Shown here in pieces: positions 34,700 to 43,995 of a stretch of DNA of 64,000 nt. The position numbers and the translations under genes were made by a program. Positions within the stretch are counted from its first letter, which is position 1. Every line of letters starts with the position of its first letter. This DNA comes from Parasphingorhabdus halotolerans (GTDB lineage: Bacteria > Pseudomonadota > Alphaproteobacteria > Sphingomonadales > Sphingomonadaceae), in assembly GCF_012516475.1 (NCBI RefSeq), contig NZ_CP051217.1:1116001-1180000 (forward strand). The letters are read 5' to 3'. Under the pieces are notes generated by a model. It saw only the letters and a program-made list of their open reading frames with translations, was not told the DNA's origin and made no database searches.

Positions 34700-36322
34700 T
34701 TGTTGGAATTTGATTATGTCATCATTGGCGCTGGATCAGCAGGCTGCGTTCTGGCCAATCGCCTGTCCGCCAATCCTGAAACCTCGGTCGCGCTGATCGA
34801 GGCGGGCAAGCGCGACACAAATTTCATGATCCACATGCCGCGCGGATATGGCAAGACGACCGCCGAGCCCGGTGAAAGCTGGCATTATTTTAGCCAGCCG
34901 GAGCCGTTTATCGAGAATCGGCAGATGCTGCTCCCGCGCGGCAAAGGTTTGGGCGGCTCATCCAATATCAACGGCATGATCTATATCCGCGGGCAGCGTG
35001 CGGATTATGATATATGGAGCCAACTCGGCGCGACCGGTTGGGGTTGGGACGATGTTTTGCCTTATTTTGCGCGCTCCTCTACCCACGCAGTTGAGCGCAG
35101 CGGTCTATATGGAGACGGTCCACTCTGGGTCGAACAGACGCCCGAAAGAGACACCACCAGCGATGCCATTATCGCCGCATTTAACGAGATAGGCGTTCAA
35201 ACCAATCCGGATTTCAACGGGACCGAACAAGATGGCGTTGGCTATTTCCATGCCAATATCAAGGACGGAAAAAGATGGTCGGCGGCCAAAGCCTATCTGC
35301 ATCCGGTGATGGATCGCACGAACCTGACCGTCTTCACCGAGGCCCATGCCGAACAAATTACTTTTGAAGGCAAGCGTGCGAACGGCCTGCGATTTCGCGA
35401 CAAAAGGGGGAAGCAGCAGATATCGGCAAGACACGAAGTGATATTATCCGCCGGCGCTTATCAAAGTCCACAATTGTTGCAGCTTTCCGGAATCGGGCCA
35501 GCGCGGCACCTCCAGTCACTGGGGGTCGAGATAATCGCTGATCGCGCGCAAGTGGGGGCGAATCTCCAAGACCACTTGATCCCACCGATGGCGTGGAAAA
35601 TCAACCGGGGCGCCTATAGTCACAATAATGAACTCAAAGCGCCAAAGGTTGTCTGGCACGTCTTGCGTTATCTGTTGACCGGGCGCGGACCGATGGCGGG
35701 GCCAGCTGCAGAAGTCGGAGCATTTGTCAAAAGCGATCCGGCACTTGATCGCCCCGATATTCAGTTCCACTGCCTCCCGGTAAGTGGCGATCTCGAAAAG
35801 GCGTCGGCGGGGGAAAAATCGCAATTGCAACCGCATCCCGGCCTGTCCCTTGCACCCTATTTCCTTCGTCCGGAATCGCGTGGAAGCGCAATGGCCGGTT
35901 CACCCGATCCCCATGTGCCACCGGCAATTGTCCACAATTATCTGCAAGCGCGGGAGGATCAGCAAGTCACGGTCAAGGCAATGAAAATTGCACGCATGGT
36001 TGCCGCTACCGACATCCTCAAAAACCTGATCGTCGAGGAAACCGATCCCGGAGCCAGTGCACAAAGCGATGAGGAATTGCTCGCCTTCGCACAGCAATAC
36101 GGCATGACCGGCTACCATCCCGTCGGCACCTGCCGGATGGGCGCGGATGAGAATGCGGTGGTCGATCCACAGTTGCGCGTGAAGGGCGTTGAAGGCCTGC
36201 GCGTTATTGATGCTTCGGTTATGCCGAGACTGATCTCGGGAAACACCCACGCAACGACCGTGATGATCGCGGAGAAGGCCTCGGATATGATCTTGGCAAA
36301 TAGCCAAAGCGCAAGGACATAG
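34700..36322 (+). CDS. GMC-family oxidoreductase (choline-dehydrogenase-like)
   Basis: 540 residues. The start is TTG at 34700 with AGGAGA a few bases upstream. The FAD motif IIGAGSAGCVLANRLSANPETSVALIEAG is at the N-terminus, then GMC signature 1 LPRGKGLGGSSNINGMIYIRG and the C-terminal YHPVGTCRMG, VIDASVMPRLISGNTHATT with the catalytic His/Asn pair. Such enzymes oxidise alcohols to aldehydes or ketones with FAD. In this locus it may oxidise a steroid hydroxyl or side-chain alcohol. It is divergent from the DUF3604 set across a promoter with the shared motif. Confidence 0.9.
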   Translation: MLEFDYVIIGAGSAGCVLANRLSANPETSVALIEAGKRDTNFMIHMPRGYGKTTAEPGESWHYFSQPEPFIENRQMLLPRGKGLGGSSNINGMIYIRGQRADYDIWSQLGATGWGWDDVLPYFARSSTHAVERSGLYGDGPLWVEQTPERDTTSDAIIAAFNEIGVQTNPDFNGTEQDGVGYFHANIKDGKRWSAAKAYLHPVMDRTNLTVFTEAHAEQITFEGKRANGLRFRDKRGKQQISARHEVILSAGAYQSPQLLQLSGIGPARHLQSLGVEIIADRAQVGANLQDHLIPPMAWKINRGAYSHNNELKAPKVVWHVLRYLLTGRGPMAGPAAEVGAFVKSDPALDRPDIQFHCLPVSGDLEKASAGEKSQLQPHPGLSLAPYFLRPESRGSAMAGSPDPHVPPAIVHNYLQAREDQQVTVKAMKIARMVAATDILKNLIVEETDPGASAQSDEELLAFAQQYGMTGYHPVGTCRMGADENAVVDPQLRVKGVEGLRVIDASVMPRLISGNTHATTVMIAEKASDMILANSQSART

Positions 36323-36385
36323 TATCGCAAATATTTCAGTGCGCACCTAGCCTCCGTTCAGCAGCTAATTTAACTGGAATAGAAA

Positions 36386-36855
36386 TTGAAAAAATGGATC
36401 ATCGGAATTGGCGTGATTTTGGTGCTGGTACTGGGTACATCTTATTTGTTCCGCGAAAAATTGATGTTCGCCGCAATGGAATGGCAAGCGAAACCCACAT
36501 TCGCCTATGACGATGCGAAAGCGCCTCTGGCGCTAGATTATGCTAACGACGAAAGCTGGGCTGCTTTACCGCAGACAAAAGACGAAGCCGTTATTGTTCC
36601 CGAAGAACTAACGGGCCAGGGAGAACCTTCAGACGTCGCAGTTTTTTTCATTCACCCGACAACTTTTCTGTCCAAAGCCGGATGGAACGCTCCAACCGAT
36701 GACCCCGATTCCAGCGAATTTCAGTCCGACCTGTTCGATGATATGCCAATGCTGCCGGGCGAGGATAATTATCACGTGCTGGACTTTTCGCTATTTTACG
36801 CCAGCATCCGCAAAATGCACGGGACCGGGTCAAGGCATTTCTGGAAACGGTATAG
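36386..36855 (+). pseudogene. DUF3089 hydrolase remnant: internal deletion plus frameshift
   Basis: From a TTG at 36386 the product starts KKWIIGIGVILVLVLGTSYLF (membrane anchor) and has the DUF3089 N-terminal signature DVAVFFIHPTTFLSKAGWNAPTDD. After about residue 110 it jumps to what looks like the family's C-terminus, NYHVLDFSLFYASIR, with no room for the central alpha/beta-hydrolase core and its nucleophile. One base then seems missing near 36811; restoring it yields QNARDRVKAFLETV and a stop at 36853-36855. As read, the frame instead runs to 36898. The gene is therefore a decayed copy that lost roughly 200 residues. It starts 63 bp after the GMC gene. Confidence 0.7.
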
Positions 36856-36859
36856 GTTT

Positions 36860-36936
36860 TGCGTAATCATTTTATTGTTGAGCTACGCTTATTGCTAGCA
36901 ATACCCATTTGATCGTTGTTTTGCGTAATTTTCTGT
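36860..36936 (+). promoter_or_regulatory. Promoter region of the second TonB receptor with two TGCGTAAT copies
   Basis: TGCGTAATCATT begins at 36860 with TACGC at 36884-36888 as an inverted partner, ATTGCTAGCAAT at 36891-36902 is a perfect 12-bp palindrome, and TTGCGTAATTTTCTG at 36921-36935 repeats the sequence at 34663 exactly. All lie 60-135 bp upstream of the receptor ATG. Confidence 0.55.
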
Positions 36937-36994
36937 GAGATAGATTGACTTTACCTTTGCAAACTCGCGCATCTACGAATTGATGGAGGTTGTT

Positions 36995-39364
36995 ATGTCT
37001 ATCGAATCAAAATATTCTCTTTCCCTGCTTACCCTCGTCGCACTTTTTTTGCCCGCTCCTGCCAACGCGCAATCCGGCGAACAGGACGATGAAAGAGCCG
37101 ACAGCAATATTATCATCGTTACCGCGCAAAAGCGCGAAGAAAATATCCAGGAAGTGCCGATTGCGATTTCCGCAATTGGCCGGGACTATCTTGATTCCCG
37201 CGATATTACATCAATCGACAATCTTGGGGCGTTGGCTCCCAATGTGAAGTTCGAACGCGCTCCTTCAAACAAGACCATTTCCCAGATCGCTATTCGGGGC
37301 TCAGTGACAATCAACCCGGCTGTGACATGGGAACCGGCAGTCGGCCTGTATCTCGACGGCGTCTACATCGCCAAGGCGCAGGGTTCAATTTTCGATGTTG
37401 CTGATCTGGAGCGTGTCGAGATATTGCGGGGACCGCAGGGCACGCTTTACGGTCGCAATAGCCTTGCCGGGGCCGTCAATCTGGTTACTCGCAAGCCTAG
37501 CGGTGAACTGCGAGTATCGGCAGAGGCGAGTTATGGCAATTACGATTATTGGCGAGGCAAGAGCACCGTTGATCTGCCCGCGCTTGGACCGCTAAAAATC
37601 AAAGTTTCCGGCCAGATCGAAAAGCGTGACGGTTTTGTCGATGTCGTGCCAGATGCATTTGGCATTCTCGCAAACCCACTTGTCAACGATACCAATGATC
37701 TCGATGGCAAGAGTGTCATGGTGCAGGCCCGGCTTGATCTCAGCGATAATCTGACGCTCGACTATGCCTATGACTATACCAAATATAACCAGCGCCCGAA
37801 TGCCAGTCAGCTACTCTCGGTAAACACCACCGGCGGTCCGGCTGATATATTTGATCCGGCGAGCCCCAGTTTTGTTGGCGTACCGCTCGGACTCTTTGCT
37901 AACCAGCAACGGCTGGGCGAGATGACTGTCGATGGCAGTCCGCTGTTCGAAACCTCGCGCACCTATGGGCATAGCCTCACCGCCACGCTTGATTTGGGTA
38001 ATGCACAGCTCAAATCCATCACCGCCTATCGCGACCTGCGCTGGACCGACAGCACCGATCTGGACGGTTCACCGTTCGATATCGCCTTCACGCAGCGCTT
38101 CACAGACATGGACAGTTTCAGTCAGGAATTGCAGCTGACCGGAACCGCGCTTGATGATCGTTTGAATTATGTGGTTGGCGGCTTCTATTATGACGAAAGC
38201 GCGGGCACAGTAAATCCGCAGACATTCTTCGGACTGTTCGGCCCTTTCGGCAACCAGTTTGACTCGCGCTATTCCTCCAATACCGAGGCTTGGGCGGTTT
38301 ATGCGCAGGCCGACATCAAGATTACCGACGCGCTAAAACTGACACTCGGCGGGCGTTATACCGAAGAAACCAAAGATATCAGTCGGTTTCTTCAAGTCAT
38401 TCGCGATCCAACGATTCCGGCGGTCGCCCTGCCTCTGACCGTGGCAAACATCCAGACGGGCGACCTACCCGATGCCAAATTCAACAACTTCAGTCCGGCG
38501 GCAACGCTTAGTTATCAGATCAATCCCGATCTGAACGCGTACGCGCGCTTTGCCAAAGGGTTTAAGTCTGGCGGCTTCAACGGCGAAACCAACCAGTTTG
38601 GTCCACCGACCGCGGGCTGTCCGACAGGTACGCCCGAACTTTGCACTCCCTATCGCCCGGAAAAGGTCGACAGCTATGAGTTGGGCCTGAAAAGCATTAT
38701 CGCCGATAGCATGATGACCCTCAATATTGCCGGCTTCTATGACAAGCATGAAGACATCCAGTTATCGGTTTTTGACGCTTCCGGTGCTGCCTCATCTACC
38801 GTGCTAAACGCGGCGCAGGCGACAATCTGGGGCATCGAAATTGAAACGGTTGTCCGTCCCGCCGATTGGCTGACGATCAACGGTTCGTTTGCCTATCTGA
38901 ATTCCAGTTACGACAGCTTCATCGAACTCAACCCGGCAACTGGCCTGCTGGAAGACGTTAGCGATGATCGCGCCTTCCCTCATACGCCGGAATTTACTGC
39001 GGCGCTTGGTGTGGATTGGACGGTCGTGGAAGGCGACTGGGGCAAGTTTAACCTTATCGGCGACATCAACATGGTTTCCAAATATCACACGTTCCCTTAT
39101 TCATTCGGTCGCGTGGTCGGTGCAGGTGGGCAATTGGCAGACACGACGGAATCACCGGGCCGTGTAATGGTCAATATGTCGGCCATCCTCTCCGATTTTG
39201 ATCTGGGCGGCGCAAAAGGGAAAGTCAGTGCGTGGGTTCGTAACCTGACCAACGAGGATGCGCCTAGCAATTTTATCGACTTTGGACCAGCGTTTGGCGG
39301 ATTGCTTCTGGGATATTTTCCTGACCCACGCACTTACGGTCTGACTGTTGGAGTTGAGTTCTGA
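36995..39364 (+). CDS. TonB-dependent outer-membrane receptor
   Basis: 789 residues from the ATG at 36995, chosen because GGAGG ends 5 nt upstream; TTG 36980 and ATG 36983 are less likely. Signal peptide SLSLLTLVALFLPAPANAQ, then VTAQKREENIQEVPIAISAIG, plug with DLERVEILRGPQGTLYGRNSLAGAVNL, and a barrel ending YGLTVGVEF. It is clearly related to the receptor at 27017 but different in the barrel loops, so ligand range may differ. An MFS gene follows 42 bp later, making an outer-plus-inner-membrane uptake pair. Confidence 0.92.
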   Translation: MSIESKYSLSLLTLVALFLPAPANAQSGEQDDERADSNIIIVTAQKREENIQEVPIAISAIGRDYLDSRDITSIDNLGALAPNVKFERAPSNKTISQIAIRGSVTINPAVTWEPAVGLYLDGVYIAKAQGSIFDVADLERVEILRGPQGTLYGRNSLAGAVNLVTRKPSGELRVSAEASYGNYDYWRGKSTVDLPALGPLKIKVSGQIEKRDGFVDVVPDAFGILANPLVNDTNDLDGKSVMVQARLDLSDNLTLDYAYDYTKYNQRPNASQLLSVNTTGGPADIFDPASPSFVGVPLGLFANQQRLGEMTVDGSPLFETSRTYGHSLTATLDLGNAQLKSITAYRDLRWTDSTDLDGSPFDIAFTQRFTDMDSFSQELQLTGTALDDRLNYVVGGFYYDESAGTVNPQTFFGLFGPFGNQFDSRYSSNTEAWAVYAQADIKITDALKLTLGGRYTEETKDISRFLQVIRDPTIPAVALPLTVANIQTGDLPDAKFNNFSPAATLSYQINPDLNAYARFAKGFKSGGFNGETNQFGPPTAGCPTGTPELCTPYRPEKVDSYELGLKSIIADSMMTLNIAGFYDKHEDIQLSVFDASGAASSTVLNAAQATIWGIEIETVVRPADWLTINGSFAYLNSSYDSFIELNPATGLLEDVSDDRAFPHTPEFTAALGVDWTVVEGDWGKFNLIGDINMVSKYHTFPYSFGRVVGAGGQLADTTESPGRVMVNMSAILSDFDLGGAKGKVSAWVRNLTNEDAPSNFIDFGPAFGGLLLGYFPDPRTYGLTVGVEF

Positions 39365-39406
39365 CGTGCCGGCTCGCCACGCTGGTGATTTGGACTCAGC
39401 CAAGCT

Positions 39407-40690
39407 GTGACCAATAGCAGCGCAACCAATACCGGACATAGTTCGGGAATTTTCCGCGGATGGTATGTTGTCGTTGGCGGTTTTCTCAATTCCATGCTTT
39501 TGATTGGCGCGACAATCTATTCATTTGGGTTGTTCGTAAATCCGGTTGAGGCAGAATTTGGATTGGGCCGCGAGCAAGTCAATCTGGGCTACCTCGCATT
39601 TCTGATTGGCTTTGCAGTCTGGGCTCCTATTGTCGGTAAGCTACTGGAAAAATTTGACGTTCGGCTAATATCCACGGTCGGGTCCATCTCGTTTGCGGCC
39701 GGCATGATCGCGATTTCCATGACCTATTCCGCTCCGGTCATTGGCTTGCTGATGCTCGCACCTGTGGCGTTTGGCGTGGTAGCTGCTGGCGCGTTTACAG
39801 CGAACACGGTTGTCACGCGCTGGTTCACTATGAAACGCGGGCAGGCCCTGGGCATTGTCGCCATCGCGAGTTCGGCTGGCGGGTTTGCCATCACACCGCT
39901 ATTTGCGCTGGTGGTTGGAGAAATTGGATGGCGTCAGGCGCTTGCAATTATGGGTGTGATCATTGGCGTCGCTGCGGTTGCCGTTGCTGCCCTGTTTTTG
40001 CGTGACCGTCCATCGGATTTTGGCATACGACCCGATGGCGAAACTGAACATCCGACCAGCGCATCTCTTGCAGACGAGACCCCGCTTACTGGCAAGCAGA
40101 TTTTGGGGATGCGAAATTTCTGGTTGGTAGCGGTGGGTGTAGGGCTGCTGCTCGGCAGCGACCAGGCCATTTTGACATCGCTGGTTCCTTACGGAATTGA
40201 TCGCGGTTTCACGATGGCGGAGGCCTCATTCCTCGTGTCGGCTATGACAGGATCAGCGATTTTGGGAAAGCTCGTGCTGGGCTGGCTGTGCGACCGCGTC
40301 GACAAACGCTATCTGTTCTTGTTCGTTGTCGCCTGCAATCTGGCATTTTTGGCGGTGCTAATTCTGCAACCCGGCTATACGCAACTATTGGTTGCAGCTT
40401 CTGTTATCGGGCTGGCCATTGGCGGGGTCTATCCGGTCTGGACCTCTTTGACCGCCGACTGTTTCGGCAGCGCATCCTTCGGCATCGCCTATGGCCTGAT
40501 GAACATTGTCGCCATGCCCTGTGCGCTGATTTCGGTGACGCTCGCGGGCCGCAGTTTTGACCAGACCGGAAGTTACGATTTTGCTTTCTGGACATTTATC
40601 GGACTGGATATTTTGGCGGCAATTCTGGTGTTTGCTTTGCGGCTTCAACCGGTATCATCACGGAAGGTCGTTGCACTTTCAACCAAATGA
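39407..40690 (+). CDS. MFS transporter (oxalate/formate or monocarboxylate type)
   Basis: 427 residues from a GTG at 39407. The motif FRGWYVVVGGFLNSMLLIGATIYSFGLFVNPVEAEFG is typical of the OFA/MCT branch of MFS, and about 12 hydrophobic segments are present with a central loop near residues 205-235. It follows the TonB receptor closely, so it likely carries the same ligand or a carboxylate product over the inner membrane. Its 3' end overlaps the convergent SnoaL gene by 12 bp. Confidence 0.87.
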   Translation: MTNSSATNTGHSSGIFRGWYVVVGGFLNSMLLIGATIYSFGLFVNPVEAEFGLGREQVNLGYLAFLIGFAVWAPIVGKLLEKFDVRLISTVGSISFAAGMIAISMTYSAPVIGLLMLAPVAFGVVAAGAFTANTVVTRWFTMKRGQALGIVAIASSAGGFAITPLFALVVGEIGWRQALAIMGVIIGVAAVAVAALFLRDRPSDFGIRPDGETEHPTSASLADETPLTGKQILGMRNFWLVAVGVGLLLGSDQAILTSLVPYGIDRGFTMAEASFLVSAMTGSAILGKLVLGWLCDRVDKRYLFLFVVACNLAFLAVLILQPGYTQLLVAASVIGLAIGGVYPVWTSLTADCFGSASFGIAYGLMNIVAMPCALISVTLAGRSFDQTGSYDFAFWTFIGLDILAAILVFALRLQPVSSRKVVALSTK

Positions 40691-41170
40691 TTCCGGTGCC
40701 TCGCCCATAACTTGTACCGTTGCTTGCCCGTCACCATCGACCGAGTGAATCAAACAGCTTTTGCGGTATGAGCGGCTCTCCGCGATCCGCCAGCGGCCGT
40801 CGCGCTTCTCGTAGACATCCTGATATTCTACACCCATTTGCGTGAGCGTGCGCTGTTCGAGATTGATATTGTGGAAATAGAGCGGCCACCAACCAGTTGC
40901 ACGGGCCTCGTTTTCAAATTCGATAACCCCAGTGCCGCCCTGATGAATATCAAAAATATGCGCGCCACAGCCCATCTGCTTGTAAATTTCAATAAACGGA
41001 TCGCGCGTATCAAAGGGCGGAAAACCATCGAACAATATTTTCGCCTCAGGCAAAAAGCAGTCGCGCATCGCCTCGGGGGCTTTGGCATCGGAAGCGCGGA
41101 GGTAGCGCATTTTAAGATCGCGGATGGCGCGGTCATCTTCCAGTTGTTGCAAGCGTTGTTCAATGCTCAT
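40679..41170 (-). CDS. BaiE/Hsh2-like SnoaL-fold protein, candidate steroid dehydratase
   Basis: 163 residues. Start MSIEQRLQQLEDDRAIRDLKMRYLRASDAK resembles the N-terminus of BaiE, the bile-acid 7alpha-dehydratase. From memory of BaiE, its catalytic Tyr30, Asp35, His83 and Arg146 match Tyr23, Asp28, His76 and Arg136 here, in order and spacing. ARATGWWPLYF and DVYEKRDGRWRIAESRSYR also follow the BaiE pattern. Hsh2 of a bile-acid-degrading Sphingobium has the same activity. It is the last gene of the operon from 52590, overlapping the upstream gene by 11 bp. The dehydratase call is inference from residues, not from an alignment. Confidence 0.7.
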   Translation of the reverse strand: MSIEQRLQQLEDDRAIRDLKMRYLRASDAKAPEAMRDCFLPEAKILFDGFPPFDTRDPFIEIYKQMGCGAHIFDIHQGGTGVIEFENEARATGWWPLYFHNINLEQRTLTQMGVEYQDVYEKRDGRWRIAESRSYRKSCLIHSVDGDGQATVQVMGEAPESFG

Positions 41171-41603
41171 TTAATCCACCTTTTCCGTCAACCGGCCGGT
41201 TTACCCGCAATACCGCGCGCCATTCATCCTCGCGTTTTTCAAAAATCCACTCGTTGAACGAAACGCGCCACGCTTCATATTCACTATCGCTTTTGCGAAA
41301 GACCGTGCTGTAACCGGTTGCCGTGGCCCGGTCGCCTTCCAAATCAATCTCATGTGGCGACAAAATATGCGCGCATCCCTTTGCCATCAGTTGCCGGTGG
41401 GTATCGCCGGTGATCAACGCGGCAATCTCCACCCGACCCTTTGACACACCAAAGCCACCGACATCATATGCGCCATCTTTCCACCAGATTTCGGATACTG
41501 TTTTGGCATCGCCGCGATCCGCAGCAGGACCATAGCTGGCAATCAGGTTGCGGATAGCTTCTGCATCCTCCAGCCGCTTGATACGATCTTCCCAATCAGC
41601 CAA
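41160..41603 (-). CDS. SnoaL-fold protein
   Basis: About 147 residues if the TTG at 41603 is used, which follows GAGG by 5 nt and gives MADWEDRIKRLEDAEAIRNL, aligned to its neighbour's start; an ATG at 41630 would overlap the SRPBCC gene by 35 bp. The Tyr-Asp pair is in YGPAAD, a His in GCAHILSPHEI, and an Arg in VLRVNRPVDG, so a BaiE-like set may be present. It is a diverged paralogue of the 40679-41170 protein and lies directly upstream. Possible dehydratase, isomerase or lyase. Confidence 0.75.
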   Translation of the reverse strand: MADWEDRIKRLEDAEAIRNLIASYGPAADRGDAKTVSEIWWKDGAYDVGGFGVSKGRVEIAALITGDTHRQLMAKGCAHILSPHEIDLEGDRATATGYSTVFRKSDSEYEAWRVSFNEWIFEKREDEWRAVLRVNRPVDGKGGLNEH

Positions 41604-42135
41604 GTTCACCTCGGTGCATTGCTTCGGCATAGGCTTTCAAAGCAATGGCGGTATTGGTGAAGCAGCGTCGCACCCAGGGACCACAAAATGTCATGACGTG
41701 CCAACCATGTATACCGAGAAACGCATCGGATGAAACATAGGTGCAGCTTTCGGGGCCGGTTTCCTCGATAATCTGGTCCCGGCGTGCGGGATAGGGAAAT
41801 TCGTCAACCCATTTCGCGCCCCAGGACAACAGGTTCGGTTCCTGCTTCTCGCAGACATATTCGAGATTTGGTTGCAACTCGCCGGGCATCGTCTGGCTCA
41901 CCAGTTGCATGTAAACCGGCGCATCCATTTCCAACGTCGATTCCGCCATCACGCAAAAGGGGTTCCATCGATTATAGTTTTTCAGGTCAACCAGGATGTC
42001 CCATATTAGCTGGGCCGGAGCGTCGATTTCCACCTTTTCACACACAACCATCCAGTCCTTGTTGAAGCCGTTGACCGGATCTTCTTCCGGCGTCTTGGCC
42101 GTTTCCATCCACGGCATATTCCAAGGGTCGGTCAT
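41596..42135 (-). CDS. SRPBCC (START-like) ligand-binding protein
   Basis: 179 residues from the ATG at 42135, which has GGAGG upstream and overlaps the previous stop. VVCEKVEIDAPAQLIWDILVDLKNYNRWNPF is the standard SRPBCC/polyketide-cyclase opening, and SCTYVSSDAFLGIHGWHVMTF completes the helix-grip fold. These proteins hold hydrophobic ligands in a deep pocket and may act as cyclases or carriers. In this operon a steroid-size ligand is plausible. Confidence 0.82.
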   Translation of the reverse strand: MTDPWNMPWMETAKTPEEDPVNGFNKDWMVVCEKVEIDAPAQLIWDILVDLKNYNRWNPFCVMAESTLEMDAPVYMQLVSQTMPGELQPNLEYVCEKQEPNLLSWGAKWVDEFPYPARRDQIIEETGPESCTYVSSDAFLGIHGWHVMTFCGPWVRRCFTNTAIALKAYAEAMHRGELG

Positions 42136-43229
42136 TCTATTTCCTCCAGTTTTACAACGCGCGCTTCGGGGATCGGGTTTTCGTCGGCATCCTGCCAGCG
42201 AAGCAAAGCAGTTCCTTCGCGGTGACCGCATGTGTCGATCCAGTTTCCCGTTCGGGGGTCGCTCGCGGAAACAACAATCCGCAAGCCACCGTCTGGGTCC
42301 AGTTTCGCCGAGTGCTTGTTCACCGTCACCTGCGCGAACCGATAGTCCAGGCTCTCCATCCACCAGTTATTGAGCTGAAAATTCCAGTAGTCGCATTCGG
42401 GCGGTGTCACTTCGATCAACCAGGCCTCGTCCGGTTTGAGTTTCCAATAGCTGTGCAGATAAAACAAGTCCTTTGCGCCGCCCGCCTTTTGATAGATTTG
42501 CTGGTCGAAGGGATGAAACTCGTTCGGATATTCGGCAAACATCCGGGTCCAGTCGGCAAAGGTGTTCGCAACGCCTTTTACAAATTGCGCTGTCGTGGCC
42601 AGTCCGCGTTCCAGAGTTTCGGGAGCGAGAGGCACCGGGCTTTCGGGACCGTCGATACGTTCAATATGGAACTCGCCGGCCTTCTCATTGGTGCGATCAA
42701 GAGCATTTTGCCGGACGATGATAATATTGGCATCCGGCTCCAGCCGCAGCCAGTTGCCTTCCTGCTCTTCACAGCTCGCGATAATCTCAAGCTCGCCATT
42801 TGGCCCCCAGTCAATATCCTCATCCATAAGCGAACCGGTTGCCTGCGCCGTGCCATCGCTATCGTAACGCATCGCATTGGCGACAATGGAGAAATATTTC
42901 ATCGATCCGCGTTTGCCGGTGATCCGGTAATTTTTGGACCCATCAATCTGCGCGTTGAGATAGGCGCTGTCGGGATTATCCGCCCCGATTTTCGCAGTCT
43001 CGTGGCTAAGTTTGTAGAAGAACGGAAAGTCAGTGTCGGTCGCCTCGACATATTGTTCCAGCGCCAGTTTTGTGAGGCGCGACAGATAGCGAAAACCCTC
43101 TGCGCGCGTCAGCGGGTCTTCGGGCGCGTTGTCGGCGAGTATGATATCCCCGGCGGACTTTAGCTGATCGCAAAAATCCGCCCATGCCTTACCGGTGGTC
43201 ACATTATTTTGCCGTGACGCATCGCTCAT
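42132..43229 (-). CDS. DUF1214-domain protein
   Basis: 365 residues from the ATG at 43229, which overlaps the SDR stop as ATGA. The N-terminal part GKAWADFCDQLKSAGDIILADNAPEDPLTRAEGFRYLSRLTKLALEQYVE and the C-terminal DLFYLHSYWKLKPDEAWLIEVTPPECDYWNFQLNNWWMESLDYR match the DUF1214 pattern seen in actinobacterial and sphingomonad catabolic loci. Both DUF1214 halves are beta-rich with conserved Trp and Tyr. No catalytic activity is assigned to this family to my knowledge. It sits between the SDR and the SRPBCC gene in the accessory part of the HSA operon. Confidence 0.72.
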   Translation of the reverse strand: MSDASRQNNVTTGKAWADFCDQLKSAGDIILADNAPEDPLTRAEGFRYLSRLTKLALEQYVEATDTDFPFFYKLSHETAKIGADNPDSAYLNAQIDGSKNYRITGKRGSMKYFSIVANAMRYDSDGTAQATGSLMDEDIDWGPNGELEIIASCEEQEGNWLRLEPDANIIIVRQNALDRTNEKAGEFHIERIDGPESPVPLAPETLERGLATTAQFVKGVANTFADWTRMFAEYPNEFHPFDQQIYQKAGGAKDLFYLHSYWKLKPDEAWLIEVTPPECDYWNFQLNNWWMESLDYRFAQVTVNKHSAKLDPDGGLRIVVSASDPRTGNWIDTCGHREGTALLRWQDADENPIPEARVVKLEEIE

Positions 43230-43995
43230 GGTGCAACCCAGTCCCCGCCGTTTACATCGAGCGCAGCGCCGGTGACTTCGCTGGCATAATCGGAGAGCAA
43301 GAAATAAACAGCCTTTGCGCAATCGGCATCGGGCGGGATATGGCCAACCGGAATTTCGCTGGCGCGTTGTTTTTTAAAAGCCGCGCCCTCTTCGCCCATG
43401 CCCGCAAAAAATCCGTCGAGCGGCACGCCGTCCATCCAACCCATCAGAGCCGTATTGGCGCGGATTCCTGTTCCGCCAAGTTCGATAGCAAGCTGTCGGC
43501 TTAGCTGATTAAGCGCAGCCTTGCACATCGCATAGCCGCCCTCGCCCGGCATGGGTTTGCGCGAGGCGAGCGTGGATATATTGACGATAGAGCCAGTGCC
43601 TTGATCCTTCATGGTGGGAATAACCGCTTGCGCCATCCGCAGCCCGCCTAGCGCAATAACATCAAACGCCTGCGCCAGTTGATCCACCGATGCGGCTTCC
43701 AGATTGGCCCAGTCAGGATGAAAATAAGCCGAGTGAACCAACCCGTCTATGCGCCCCCATTTGTCGAGCGCCGCCTGTGCCAACGCGTTGCATTGATCGG
43801 TATTGGACACATCGGTTGGCACTGCAATCGCTTCTCCACCAGCGTCGTTTATCTTTCCGCAAATTGCGTTGATAAAATCTTCGGAGCGCGCCGAGACCGC
43901 TACTTTTGCGCCTTCTTTCGCCGCTCCGTAACACATTGCCTGCCCCATCCCCGGCCCGCACCTGTGATGATCACCACCTTGTCTTTCAAAATCAT
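43226..43995 (-). CDS. SDR-family oxidoreductase with single-base frameshift
   Basis: The ATG at 43995 overlaps the sulfotransferase stop (ATGA) and gives MILKDKVVIITGAG, a normal SDR start. At about 43953 the frame breaks in a CCCCGGCCC stretch; adding one G gives PGMGQAMCYGAAKEGAKVAVSARSEDF and the rest reads on normally: Ser in VNISTLAS, Tyr/Lys in YAMCKAALNQLSRQLA, C-terminus TGAALDVNGGDWVAP. The full protein would be about 257 residues. As written the downstream frame would start elsewhere, without its cofactor loop. A sequencing error is likely. Confidence 0.8.
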
